This document shows, one piece after another, positions 35,871-44,235 of a stretch of 64,000 nt of DNA. The stretch comes from Acidobacteriota bacterium (GTDB lineage: Bacteria; Acidobacteriota; Terriglobia; Acidiferrales; UBA7541). The stretch spans positions 1-64,000 of the forward strand of contig QHYI01000119.1 of the NCBI GenBank assembly GCA_003223245.1, in the 5' to 3' direction. A program made the position numbers and the translations under genes. A model generated the notes under the pieces. That model saw only the letters and a list, made by a program, of their open reading frames with translations. It did not search any database and was not told the DNA's origin. The stretch's first letter is position 1; every line of letters starts with the position of its first letter.

Positions 35871-36590
35871 TTGGCCAACCCGATCATTACGCTCACGACG
35901 GACTACGGCACGAACGATCATCTGGTCGGCACGTTGAAGGGCGTGATCCTCAAGGTCAATCCCGATGTGACCATCGTGGACATCACGCACAACGTCACGC
36001 CGTTTGATCTGCTCGACGGCGGCACGGAGCGCCGGCCAATCCTGGTGAGCGCAGGCAATCAATATTTTGTCGCGCCGGATAACGGCGTGCTGTCAGTGAT
36101 CTACGAACGCGAGCCGGAAAATCTCCTGGTGCGGCACGCCAACGCGGAGCACTATTACTTTCAGCCGGTCAGCAAAACGTTTCACGGGCGCGACATTTTC
36201 GCGCCGGTGGCGGCCTGGCTTACAAAGAATTGGCAGCCGTCCAGCATGGGCGAGGAAATTCAAGACTACAAACGGTTTGCTCTTCCCCGCCCCAAGGAGG
36301 CCGAGGGCGCGCTCAAAGGCGTCGTCCTGCGAACCGATTCGTTCGGCAACCTGGTCACGAATTTCCGGCAGGAGGATTTGCCAGAAGGCGCTCTCAACGG
36401 CGGCGCGATCAATTTGCAGATCGGAAACCAGGCCGTAACCCGCTTCGTCGAAACGTTTGCGCAAGGCAATGGCGCCGAGCCGTTTGCGTATCTGGGATCG
36501 AGCGGGTTTGTCGAAATTGGTGTAAACAAAGGCAACGCCGCCCGGACCCTTGGCTTGAATCGCGGGATGGCGGTAGTGCTGACGAAATAG
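35871..36590 (+). CDS. SAM hydroxide adenosyltransferase (DUF62) homologue with internal deletion
   Basis: 239 residues from a TTG at 35871 (GAGAG upstream). The family hydrolyses S-adenosylmethionine to adenosine and methionine. The N-terminus (PIITLTTDYGTNDHLVGTLK, then IVDITHNVTPFDLLDG) and later segments (GTERRPILVSAGNQYFVAPD, FHGRDIFAPVAAWL, TDSFGNLVTNF) are standard. Between LLDG and GTERRP the protein should have about 25-30 residues ending in VVDPGV; they are missing without a frameshift. As I recall, the catalytic triad of the family is Asp-Arg-His, with the Asp in DPGVG and the Arg seven residues later. The Arg and His remain and the Asp is gone, so the enzyme is probably inactive. 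Confidence 0.85.
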   Translation: MANPIITLTTDYGTNDHLVGTLKGVILKVNPDVTIVDITHNVTPFDLLDGGTERRPILVSAGNQYFVAPDNGVLSVIYEREPENLLVRHANAEHYYFQPVSKTFHGRDIFAPVAAWLTKNWQPSSMGEEIQDYKRFALPRPKEAEGALKGVVLRTDSFGNLVTNFRQEDLPEGALNGGAINLQIGNQAVTRFVETFAQGNGAEPFAYLGSSGFVEIGVNKGNAARTLGLNRGMAVVLTK

Positions 36591-36673
36591 TCCTTCCACC
36601 ATCCTTCGGACCAGCCCGCTGCCGAAACCGCGTATTTTGATTGCTCGGAAAAAAGCCGCCAAGGAGCGCGGAC

Positions 36674-37189
36674 TTAACTAGAGGTGGCAGCAAGGAGAGA
36701 CAGCCACTCGTCCCAATCATTCAGCACGATATTGTAATCAGCGCGCGGCAACTGACGATTGGCGGTGGGAATCAGGGCCACGATTTTCACGCTTGGATAA
36801 TTGCTTTTCAGCCAGTCGACCATCTCTTTTCTCGTTGGTTCGGGCGCCGTGTGGCCGACGACAAATACGTCGACCTTGTCAATCGCGGCCAGAGCGCGCT
36901 TTGCCGATTCGTTGTCGGGGACCGATACGACGTGATGGCCGCATCGACGAAACAACTCGGCTCTTGCGTTCAGGTCTTTTTCGTCGTATCCGATCTGAAA
37001 CACGATCTGTTTCCCTGGTGGTTTAATCCAAATTTTTTCGCCGGTGAGGTTGGTAATGACATATTCCCCCGGCGAGGATGCCAAGAGCGCTTTCGCGCGC
37101 ACCTTCGCTCGATCTAGATCAGCTGCAGCTTCCGCCCAGCGGAGGCTGCCGTCGCTCTGCACCTTAAAGATGTGGAATGGCGGGAGCAT
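36674..37189 (-). CDS. Hypothetical protein with receiver-like C-terminal domain
   Basis: 171 residues. Residues 5-55 form a small conserved unit (FHIFKVQSDGSLRWAEAAAD ... SPGEYVITNLTGEKI). Residues 60-170 have the alternating strand/helix pattern of a response-regulator receiver (KQIVFQIGYDEKDLNARAEL, DKVDVFVVGHTAP, VKIVALIPT), but the phospho-acceptor position reads VFVVGHT with no Asp, so it is a degenerate receiver. No output domain is seen. It is convergent with the DUF62 gene. The function is unknown. Confidence 0.65.
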   Translation of the reverse strand: MLPPFHIFKVQSDGSLRWAEAAADLDRAKVRAKALLASSPGEYVITNLTGEKIWIKPPGKQIVFQIGYDEKDLNARAELFRRCGHHVVSVPDNESAKRALAAIDKVDVFVVGHTAPEPTRKEMVDWLKSNYPSVKIVALIPTANRQLPRADYNIVLNDWDEWLSLLAATSS

Positions 37190-37232
37190 GCCTCACTCGT
37201 ACTCGGTGTTTGTGATTCAATCATAGTGTGGA

Positions 37233-37595
37233 TGCTATTGTCGAGAAAAGATTCGAGAGGTAATCTTTTTGGATCTTCACCTGATAGGTTATGTCTTCTT
37301 GTTACTTCATTTAAAGCTATTACTTGTCCCCTGCACCGCACGCGGCGGCGAGCTTTGCACGTGTCGGCAGAGGAGGTGGGCGAGTTCGATTTGGGCGCGG
37401 GTGCAGGGGTCGAGCCAGTCGCGCCAACTGTCGCCGAGCGGTTGAAGGAAAGCACGGCGATCATCGCGCAGAGGCGGGAAAGCCGACCATGCGCGGCGCG
37501 TCGAACAGGTGGCCGCGCGCGTCCTTGGCGCCCTGGAAACCGGTGAAGGGGCGAACGACGTGTCGCGCTCCCATACACGACCTCATCCTGGCTTA
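37233..37595 (-). other. Gene-poor gap with a possible decayed coding fragment
   Basis: An AT-rich stretch (37200-37320) is followed by a GC-rich block (37325-37560). Read leftward, the block gives two joined pieces in different frames: RPFTGFQGAKDARGHLFDAP RMVGFPA, then LRDDRRAFLQPLGDSWRDWL DPCTRAQIELAHLLCRH. The phrasing looks protein-like, with a frameshift near 37470, but I do not recognise the family. It may be the relic of a laterally acquired gene. Confidence 0.35.
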
Positions 37596-37598
37596 ATG

Positions 37599-37632
37599 AA
37601 AAAAAAGGACCGGCTTTTGTGAGTGCCGGTCC
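37599..37632 (-). terminator. Intrinsic terminator of the ACT-domain gene
   Basis: On the minus strand ggaccggc (37632-37625) pairs with gccggtcc (37614-37607) around a 10-base loop and is followed by eight T's (37606-37599). It is a textbook Rho-independent terminator. Confidence 0.88.
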
Positions 37633-37663
37633 CGGAATCATGCAGCTTGGTCTTTGTTGTTGG

Positions 37664-38083
37664 TTAAGCCTTACCACCGGCAGCGGCAGCGGCCTGCTCT
37701 AGCAGCGGCGTAGCTTTGCCAACCTCAGCGACACCAAAAATAATGAGTGGTGCGTTTGAGCTTGGCTCGGCTCCACAGTACAGGTAATTGATGTTGATGG
37801 CGGCGTCGCCCAATTTTTCTGCGGCCCGCGCCAGTTCTCCCGGTCGGTTTGCTAGTTTTACCTTAACAACGTCGGTTTCCGTGTAGGTCACTCGCTCGCT
37901 GTCGAGCACGCTCCGTGCCTTGGTTGGATCGTCGAACACGAGCCGCGTCAGGCTTTTCCCGCTGGAAGGAAACGACTGCGCGGCAACGATGTTCACGTTG
38001 CGCTCGGCCAGTGCTCGGCAGAGTTTGCCAAGCATCCCTGGCCTATCGTCCATCGTGAGGCTGAATTCTCTAGCTATAGGCAT
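37664..38083 (-). CDS. ACT-domain protein
   Basis: 139 residues with two ACT-like ligand-binding units. The first (FSLTMDDRPGMLGKLCRALA, then ERNVNIVAAQSFP) and the second (VKVKLANRPGELARAAEKLG, then DAAININYLYCG) both have the RPG-x-L turn that binds small ligands, usually amino acids. No catalytic domain is attached, so it may be a stand-alone regulator of amino-acid metabolism. A strong terminator follows. Confidence 0.85.
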   Translation of the reverse strand: MPIAREFSLTMDDRPGMLGKLCRALAERNVNIVAAQSFPSSGKSLTRLVFDDPTKARSVLDSERVTYTETDVVKVKLANRPGELARAAEKLGDAAININYLYCGAEPSSNAPLIIFGVAEVGKATPLLEQAAAAAGGKA

Positions 38084-38189
38084 ACTGAGGAACCTCCCTT
38101 TGATATTTCACATAGGGTGGAGGGCAGGATGCATCCTAGCGCTGGAGGGGCACATCATACTCCCCACCGTTGTCCGCTTCAAGGCCATC

Positions 38190-38222
38190 GTCGAGCAGGT
38201 GTCGAGCAGGTGTCGAGCAGGA
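38190..38222. repeat. Triplicated 11-bp tandem repeat
   Basis: gtcgagcaggt is present in three head-to-tail copies (38190-38200, 38201-38211, 38212-38222; the last ends in a). It lies between the VOC gene and the ACT gene, upstream of the latter. It is non-coding as far as I can see. Confidence 0.8.
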
Positions 38223-38311
38223 GGTTCATTCCAGGTGGGCGATGACGAAATGCTTTGGCTTCTTCGAGAGCAGCGATGGCGGCTTCCCGGCTGAGGGGTG
38301 GAAAAGTCATC

Positions 38312-38707
38312 CTATTCGTTGCCGGGGCGGCCAAAGCAGAGCACATATCCACTGTTATCGGTGATCTCGAAGGCCCTGAGTCCATCGTGCGTATTGGCCA
38401 GTTCCTGATGCATGGGGACTCCCCTACCTAGGAACTCCGCGTAGAGCGAGTCGGGATCATCCGTGTAGATGTAAGCATCCCAGCGAGCCCATTCGTGGCG
38501 GGAATGATTCGGCTGTGGATGGACCTCGGGCGTGATGGCCTTGAACATGAGCATGACTCGGTCGCGTCCAAGGATGGCCCAGAAGTCGTCTGCGTTTCCC
38601 TCACCTCCGCCCTTATAACGAACGTCGAACCCCAGCTTGGACTGATAGAACCTAAGCGTAGCGCTCAAGTCGTCGACAACAAAGAAGGGAGTAACACTGT
38701 TCAGCAT
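38312..38707 (-). CDS. VOC-family (glyoxalase/bleomycin-resistance fold) protein
   Basis: 131 residues. The paired beta-alpha-beta-beta-beta modules are seen: VTPFFVVDDLSATLRFYQSK LGFDVRY at the start and DAYIYTDDPDSLYAEFLGRG ... RAFEITDNSGYVLCFGRP at the end. The C-terminal D-x-x-G-x-x-L/I-x-F pattern is typical. Metal ligands are only partly evident (E in FEITD). The substrate is unknown. Confidence 0.88.
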   Translation of the reverse strand: MLNSVTPFFVVDDLSATLRFYQSKLGFDVRYKGGGEGNADDFWAILGRDRVMLMFKAITPEVHPQPNHSRHEWARWDAYIYTDDPDSLYAEFLGRGVPMHQELANTHDGLRAFEITDNSGYVLCFGRPGNE

Positions 38708-39067
38708 AGGTCGGTTGACAGTCTACCGTTAACAGTCGACAGTAGGAACCGGAAAGAGCGGGACTTGCTTGTCCATTTGAGGCCGCCCTCTGTCACATTT
38801 TACTCAGGCTTGTTAAGCGCGCGAAGCCATTTCGCGAAGGTTTGTTCGGAACGTTTCTTCTTTCTCATCAGCGCATTGTTTTCTTAGAGGACCTGCATTG
38901 CCGCAACGACAGGAATGGCTAGCGAAAAGCAGCCCCCAAAATATAACCCGCAAAGGGTGGGCCACCCAAGAGTTCTCTGCGGATCGATGGTCGGTGTTGG
39001 CGTTGAAGGGCTCGCCGCGACCGCTTCTTAGATCAAAGGGCTGGACGTCTTAGAACCGAACTGATTC
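38708..39067. other. Intergenic region with a palindromic element
   Basis: About 360 bases. gggtgg (38955-38960) and ccaccc (38962-38967) around one base lie within caaagggtgggccacccaag, a short near-palindrome of REP type. A 22-codon frame (38800-38868, minus strand) is open but lacks a ribosome-binding site. Nothing else is supported. Confidence 0.4.
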
Positions 39068-40393
39068 TTAGGCAGCGGCTGGGACGGGTTGCTTCCGCCT
39101 GTGCCAGTAACCCAATGCCGCGAACAGAAGGACCGCAGGCACGCCGGTCAGTCCGCAAGCGATAAAGAAAATGCCGTAGGCGTGAATGAGGCCGTGCGTG
39201 GTGCTCAGGCTTTCAACTGCAGCGCCGGAAAACCCCTTCAAGATCTTTCCCAGCCAGGCATAGGTTGAACTCAAGAGCGCGTACTGCGTGGCCGTGTATC
39301 CCAGATTGGTGAGGCTCGACATGTACGCAACAAGCGCAACGCCTGCAAAGCTGAAACTGAAGTTGTCGCCTACCATGACGGCCGCGAAGAGAGGAATGCT
39401 CGTGCCCGCGAACGCCAGAGTGGCATACGAGGCCGTCGCAGCTGCCTGCATAATGCCCCCGATGATGAGGGCGCGCATGTAGCCGAGCTTCAGGGAGCAG
39501 AATCCGCCCGCCGCGATGCCTGCAAACGTAGCGATGAGTCCGACGGAGCCGCGCACCGCTCCGACCGTTTGCTTCGTAAGACCGATATCGTGGTAGTAGG
39601 GATTCGCCATCGGACCCATGAGGAAGTCCGGCAACCGGTAGAGGCTGATTGCCGCCAACATCACAAACGCGAGCCAGCCATGTGTGCGGAAGAAGGCGAT
39701 GAACGGTCCCACAACGGCGTCGAGGAAACCGCGCGGCGTCCAAAGCGGCGCTTCGCGCTTTGCATCCATTACTGCATCCGCGCGCTCCGGCTCCTTCGCG
39801 AACCAGGTCGCGATCATTCCAATGGCGATACATGCGCCGTAGATACCGTAGGACATGCGCCAGCCCAGGTACGCCGCCACGATGAGGATAACGGTATCCG
39901 TAGCCAGAAGGGCCAGGCGGTAGCTGAACATCCAGGCAGACGCGAGGAGACCTTGTTCGTCTGCGTCGTCTGCCGATTCAATTCGCCAGGCATCGATGAC
40001 AATGTCCTGTGTCGATGAGGCAAATGCTGCGACGAGCGCAAGAGCGCCAAGCCGGCCGAGCCCGGCTTTCATGCCAGTTCCGCCCATGGCGGCCAGCGCC
40101 AGCCCAACGACGATCTGCGAGAACATCATCCATCCTCGCCGATGTCCAAGCCGTTTAAACAACGGCAAGTCGACGCGATCCATCAAGGGCGCCCACAGAA
40201 ACTTCAGCGAATAGGCAATGCCTACCCAGGAAAGAAACCCGATCGCCGTCAGGGAGGTGTGTTCATCGCGCAACCAGTAGCCGAATGTATTGCCGACCAG
40301 ATAAAAAGGAAGGCCGGAAGAAAACCCGAGCAACAACATCACCAGGGTTTTGGGCCGCAAGTAATCGGCGAGCCGGTGCTTGTGGGGACTCAC
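39068..40393 (-). CDS. AmpG-like MFS permease
   Basis: About 441 residues if the GTG at 40393 is the start. Twelve or more membrane helices are visible from LRPKTLVMLLLGFSSGLPFY LVG. The motifs GIAYSLKFLWAPLMDR and LGHRRGWMMFSQI and the segment ASSTQDIVIDAWRIES match AmpG, which imports anhydro-muropeptides released by peptidoglycan turnover. The frame stays open upstream to 40840. GTG 40393 has GGAGG only one base away, while ATG 40591 has a well-spaced AGGAAG and would add a 66-residue PIN-like leader. The true start is therefore uncertain. The C-terminus is rich in Lys/Pro/Ala (HRRKQPVPAAA). Confidence 0.82.
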   Translation of the reverse strand: MSPHKHRLADYLRPKTLVMLLLGFSSGLPFYLVGNTFGYWLRDEHTSLTAIGFLSWVGIAYSLKFLWAPLMDRVDLPLFKRLGHRRGWMMFSQIVVGLALAAMGGTGMKAGLGRLGALALVAAFASSTQDIVIDAWRIESADDADEQGLLASAWMFSYRLALLATDTVILIVAAYLGWRMSYGIYGACIAIGMIATWFAKEPERADAVMDAKREAPLWTPRGFLDAVVGPFIAFFRTHGWLAFVMLAAISLYRLPDFLMGPMANPYYHDIGLTKQTVGAVRGSVGLIATFAGIAAGGFCSLKLGYMRALIIGGIMQAAATASYATLAFAGTSIPLFAAVMVGDNFSFSFAGVALVAYMSSLTNLGYTATQYALLSSTYAWLGKILKGFSGAAVESLSTTHGLIHAYGIFFIACGLTGVPAVLLFAALGYWHRRKQPVPAAA

Positions 40394-40464
40394 GCCTCCA
40401 TTGTCTGCGGGGGCCTCACGGAACTCAACGCTCCTACCACCGAATGTTGTCCATGCTGACACTC

Positions 40465-40663
40465 TACCGAGTGCAGCAAGCACCCCCGCCCTCTGGTCAA
40501 AGGTCAGCGTGAAGGGACAGCCCGCCTTGGCGCCCAGAGCGGCAATCAGAGCTTCGGCAAACGCGCCGCGTCCTTCCTTGAGCGCAATCATGGCGGTAAA
40601 ACTTCCTGCTCGTTTTCTAGGTGGCCTGGCCTTTGACGGTGATTGCGGAATCCTTAGGGCCTC
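40465..40663 (-). pseudogene. PIN-domain (VapC-like) remnant in frame with the AmpG gene
   Basis: The translation contains KEGRGAFAEALIAALGAKAG CPFTLTFDQRAGVLA. This resembles the end of VapC/PIN toxins, where (G)DFADALIA...GC...TFD is usual. The first acidic residue of that block is Ala here. Preceding residues (MEALRIPQSPSK) could be part of the same relic, but the N-terminal catalytic part is not recognisable. It reads straight on into AmpG. Either it is an upstream relic that happens to stay in frame, or the permease now carries a PIN-derived N-terminal tail. Confidence 0.5.
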
Positions 40664-40751
40664 CATTACATCGGTAAGAATGTAAGACCACAGCAGAGCC
40701 CTCGAGTCCAATGCCCCGCCGATAGAGCCAGTTTCCGCAAGAAGGGCTGAT

Positions 40752-42173
40752 TTATGAATCGCCGCGGGAAGGCTTTGAGCCTTTGGCCAGTTGCAGCATG
40801 GCGTCAGCACTTGGCGAAGGCTGGGTGTCCGGTTTGCCATCTGTTTCGGTAGGACGAACGCGTTGAATTTTCACGCGAGCCACGCGCTTGCCATCCATTT
40901 CCACGACGGAAAAACGGAAATTGCCAAAGTCAAAACTCTCGCCGCCTTTGGGGATGAAGCCGAGTTGATCGAGGACAAAGCCGCCGACGGTGGCGTAAGC
41001 CGGATCTTCGGGCAAGGTGATGTTGTATTGCGCATCGAGGTCCCGGACGTTGAGCGCGGCGTCGAAGATCATCGCGCCATCGGCCAGAGGAAGCGGCTTC
41101 TCCACCACGTCGAATTCGTCGTGAATCTCGCCGACCATCTGTTCGATGATGTCTTCCATGGTCACGAGGCCAAGAATGCTGCCGAATTCGTCGACGACCA
41201 TGGCCATGCCGACGCGGCGCGTGCGGAGTTCGAAGAGCAGTTCACTGGCGGGCTTGGTTTCGGGGACGATGAGCACTTCGCGCAGGACGCGGCGCAAATC
41301 AAAAGGGGGTGCGGGAACGTTTTCTTCGAGGCGGCGCTCGCGGTCGAGAAGAACCCACATCATGTCCTTAATATGCACGAAGCCGAGAATGTGATCGAGG
41401 GAGCCACGGTAAACGGGGATGCGGGAGCGCTGCGTGGTGGCAAAGATGCGCATTACGTCATCGAGACTGGCTTCGATGGGGAGCGCGTGCATGTCCGGAC
41501 GAGGAATCATGATTTCGCGGACCTGGATTTGCGAAAGCTCAAGGGCGCTGAGGATGAATTTCTCCTCGCCTTGAGCGAGGAGACCGCGTTCACGCGCTTG
41601 CTGAATCTGGATTTGCAGTTCTTCGGTGGAGTGCGGGACGCCGTACACTGGCGGCACGGAGACGCCGAGCATTTTCACGACGGCGCCGGACATGCCGTCG
41701 AGCAAATTGATAGCCCAGCGAAAAGTATTGAGGAACCAGCGAAACGGGACGGCTACAAGCAGGGCGACGCGTTCGGCGCGGGCCAGGCTCACGGTTTTGG
41801 GAACGAGTTCGCCCATCACGACGTGCAGCGCACTGAGCGTGGCGAATGCACCAGCCAAGGCGACGCCGTGCGCCCACAAGCTTCCGTGCACGCCAGGTTT
41901 GCCGGGCCACAACACCTGGAGCTCCCTTGCCAAGGTGATTTCGCCAAGAGCGCCGATGCCGAGGCTCGTCAGCGTGATTCCGAATTGCACACCGGAGACG
42001 ACGCGGTGCAAGTCGCCGAGCAAGCTCTCGACGACGCGAGCGCGGGCGTTGCCTCGCGCCACAAGCTGGCGGATGCGCGACAAACGCACGGCTACAAGAG
42101 AAAACTCCGTCGCGGCGAAAAAGCCGTTGAGCGCGACCAAGGCCAATACGCCGATGAGGCGCACGAGAAACAT
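40752..42173 (-). CDS. CNNM/CorC-family membrane protein (DUF21-CBS-CorC_HlyC)
   Basis: 473 residues. An N-terminal DUF21 membrane domain (four helices; LIGVLALVALNGFFAATEFS, SLGIGALGE, then ALHVVMGELVPKTVSLARAE) is followed by a CBS pair (VREIMIPRPDMHALPIEASL, RIPVYRGSLDHILGFVHIKD, then GMAMVVDEFGSILGLVTMED) and a C-terminal CorC/HlyC domain (ATVGGFVLDQLGFIPKGGES). Such proteins are linked to Mg2+/Co2+ efflux; the older name hemolysin is misleading. It is divergent from the ABC operon at 42478. Confidence 0.93.
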   Translation of the reverse strand: MFLVRLIGVLALVALNGFFAATEFSLVAVRLSRIRQLVARGNARARVVESLLGDLHRVVSGVQFGITLTSLGIGALGEITLARELQVLWPGKPGVHGSLWAHGVALAGAFATLSALHVVMGELVPKTVSLARAERVALLVAVPFRWFLNTFRWAINLLDGMSGAVVKMLGVSVPPVYGVPHSTEELQIQIQQARERGLLAQGEEKFILSALELSQIQVREIMIPRPDMHALPIEASLDDVMRIFATTQRSRIPVYRGSLDHILGFVHIKDMMWVLLDRERRLEENVPAPPFDLRRVLREVLIVPETKPASELLFELRTRRVGMAMVVDEFGSILGLVTMEDIIEQMVGEIHDEFDVVEKPLPLADGAMIFDAALNVRDLDAQYNITLPEDPAYATVGGFVLDQLGFIPKGGESFDFGNFRFSVVEMDGKRVARVKIQRVRPTETDGKPDTQPSPSADAMLQLAKGSKPSRGDS

Positions 42174-42359
42174 GGCAGAGGAACTTCTCCTATGGGCTTC
42201 TCCTGCGATTGTAACAGGACAGGCGGGGGACGTTTGCGCGTGTGTTTCGTGAGAAACAGCAGAAGTTTCGCAGAAAACCGAAGGCGAAAAATTTGCAAAC
42301 CGCTTCTGTGAGCAGGCACCTTTTTTCAGAAAAATGTAATCAGAGTTTTAAAGGGAGGG

Positions 42360-42389
42360 TTGACACATGGCTTCCCGACTTTTTAGGAT
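42360..42389 (+). promoter_or_regulatory. Sigma-70-type promoter of the ABC operon
   Basis: TTGACA (42360-42365) and TAGGAT (42384-42389) are separated by 18 bases, inside an AT-richer stretch, 88 bases before the ATPase start. The -35 is a perfect consensus match; the -10 matches four of six positions. Confidence 0.6.
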
Positions 42390-42477
42390 ATGGTTTCACT
42401 GCAACGCATTCAGTGAAGCATATCGGCGGTTCTCGGCCGACTTTGGTTTGGGCACTTTCTCCTAAATTGAAAAAATT

Positions 42478-43470
42478 ATGATCAAAGTTAGCGAGCTTAC
42501 AAAAAGGTACGCACGCACGACTGCTGTCGACCATATCTCGTTCGAGGTCGAGAAAGGCCAGATCGTGGGTTTCCTCGGACCGAACGGCGCCGGGAAAACC
42601 ACGACCATGCGCATGCTGACGTGCTTTCTGCCTCCCACGTCAGGCGCAGCGACGGTGGCCGGCTTTGACGTCGTTGAACAACCCATGGAGGTCAGAAAGC
42701 GGATCGGCTATCTGCCGGAAATGCCGCCGCTGTACCAGGAGATGCGCACGACGGAGTATCTGATGTTCGTGGGAAAACTGAAGGGCTTGTCAGGTACGGA
42801 CCTGCGGCAGCGCGTGGATACGGTGTACGAGCGTTGCGCGATTACCGACGTGAAAGAAAAGCTGCTCGGCAAGCTGTCAAAAGGCTACCGGCAGCGCGTC
42901 GGGTTGGCGCAGGCGATTCTGCACAATCCGGACGTACTCATTCTGGACGAGCCAACGGCGGGACTGGATCCCAAGCAAATAAACGAGACACGTGATTTAA
43001 TCAAGAGTCTCGCGGGGGATCACACCATCATTTTGAGCACGCACATCCTGCCGGAAGTCGAGCACACCTGCCAGCAAGTGATCATCATCAATAAGGGCAG
43101 GCTCGTGGCGACGGATTCGGTGAGCAACCTGCAAAGCCGGGCGCGCGGCGCGGAAACGATGCTCGTGGAAGTGGCGTCGCGCGACGGAGCGCTGGATACC
43201 CCGTCTGTGCGCGAGCGATTGGAGAAGGTTCCCGGCGTGAGCCGCGTAACGTTCAAGGAGACGCGCGCGCGCGGAAGCACGTTTGAAGTGGAAAACCGCA
43301 AAGGCAGTTTTGCGCGAGGCGACCTGGCCCGCGCGGTAGTGCAGGCCGGGTGGGACTTGAATGAACTGCGTCCGACTTCGGTCAGCCTGGAAGAAATCTT
43401 CCTGCAACTGACGCGCGAGCAAGCGGAGGCGCCGGCGGAAAAACCAAAGGCAAAGGAAGCAGCGCAATGA
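42478..43470 (+). CDS. ABC transporter ATP-binding protein, GldA-like
   Basis: 330 residues. Walker A GPNGAGKT (34-41), Q-loop region, signature LSKGYRQR (133-140), Walker B VLILDEPTAGLDP (153 onward) and the switch His in STHILPEVEH are complete. A C-terminal extension of about 110 residues after the ATPase core is usual for ABC-2-type exporters with GldA/DrrA-like ATPases. The stop overlaps the permease start (atga). With the three following genes it forms an operon for an ABC-2-type system of unknown cargo. Confidence 0.93.
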   Translation: MIKVSELTKRYARTTAVDHISFEVEKGQIVGFLGPNGAGKTTTMRMLTCFLPPTSGAATVAGFDVVEQPMEVRKRIGYLPEMPPLYQEMRTTEYLMFVGKLKGLSGTDLRQRVDTVYERCAITDVKEKLLGKLSKGYRQRVGLAQAILHNPDVLILDEPTAGLDPKQINETRDLIKSLAGDHTIILSTHILPEVEHTCQQVIIINKGRLVATDSVSNLQSRARGAETMLVEVASRDGALDTPSVRERLEKVPGVSRVTFKETRARGSTFEVENRKGSFARGDLARAVVQAGWDLNELRPTSVSLEEIFLQLTREQAEAPAEKPKAKEAAQ

Positions 43471-44234
43471 GGAACATCTGGATCGTTTGCCAAAAAGAGC
43501 TGCGTAGTTATTTCGTTTCGCCCATCGCTTACATCTTGATCATCATGTTTGCCGTGATTTTCGGCTGGTTCTTCTGGAACACGGTGGGTGCATTCATTTT
43601 TTACAGCATGGAAGGCCAGATGCGCGGCGAGATGTTCCCCATGAACGTCAACGAGTGGGTGATTCGCCGCGTGCTCGAAAACATGAACGTGATCGGGCTG
43701 TTCTTCATCCCCATCATGACCATGCGGCTCTTCGCAGAAGAAAAACGCAACGGGACGATCGAACTTCTAGCGACTTCACCGATTAAAGACGGCGAAGTGA
43801 TTCTGGGAAAGTGGCTGGCTTCGGTCATTCTTTATGCGGCAATGCTTTTCCTGACCGGCCTGAACTTCATTTATCTTTTCAAATACGGAAACCCTGACTG
43901 GAAGCCGATGCTGGTGGGCTATTTAGGAATGTTGCTGCAGGCGGCGGGCATGCTGGCAATTGGCACGTTTATTTCCACGCTGACGAAAAACCAGATCATT
44001 GCGGGGGCAGCCACGTTTGGCGTGTGCATTCTGATTTTTGTGTTGGGCTGGGTCAGCGGTTATCGATCCGGGACCTGGGCGGATGTGCTCACCTACATGT
44101 CGGTGACCTCGCACATGGATTCGTTTGCCAAAGGCGTGATCGACACGAAGGACGCGGTTTATTACCTAAGCGTGATTTTCCTGGGGCTCTTTTTTACGGC
44201 AAGGTCGCTCGAGTCCCTGCGGTGGAGGGCATAA
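43467..44234 (+). CDS. ABC-2-type permease, GldF-like
   Basis: 255 residues with six membrane helices, starting IVCQKELRSYFVSPIAYILI, the typical GldF opening. The MTMRLFAEEKRNGTIELLAT SPI motif, conserved in ABC-2 permeases, follows TM2. It overlaps the ATPase gene by four bases and is followed within two bases by the GldG-like gene. In Bacteroidetes the homologues support gliding motility; in other phyla the cargo is unknown. Confidence 0.92.
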   Translation: MRNIWIVCQKELRSYFVSPIAYILIIMFAVIFGWFFWNTVGAFIFYSMEGQMRGEMFPMNVNEWVIRRVLENMNVIGLFFIPIMTMRLFAEEKRNGTIELLATSPIKDGEVILGKWLASVILYAAMLFLTGLNFIYLFKYGNPDWKPMLVGYLGMLLQAAGMLAIGTFISTLTKNQIIAGAATFGVCILIFVLGWVSGYRSGTWADVLTYMSVTSHMDSFAKGVIDTKDAVYYLSVIFLGLFFTARSLESLRWRA

Positions 44235-44235
44235 A

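Noticed and set aside
38800-38868. 22-residue minus-strand frame (RKKKRSEQTFAKWLRALNKP)
   Set aside because: No ribosome-binding site and too short to judge.
40791-42311. 506-codon open frame opposite the CNNM/CorC gene
   Set aside because: It is an antisense shadow, rich in His/Asp/Ala without domains.
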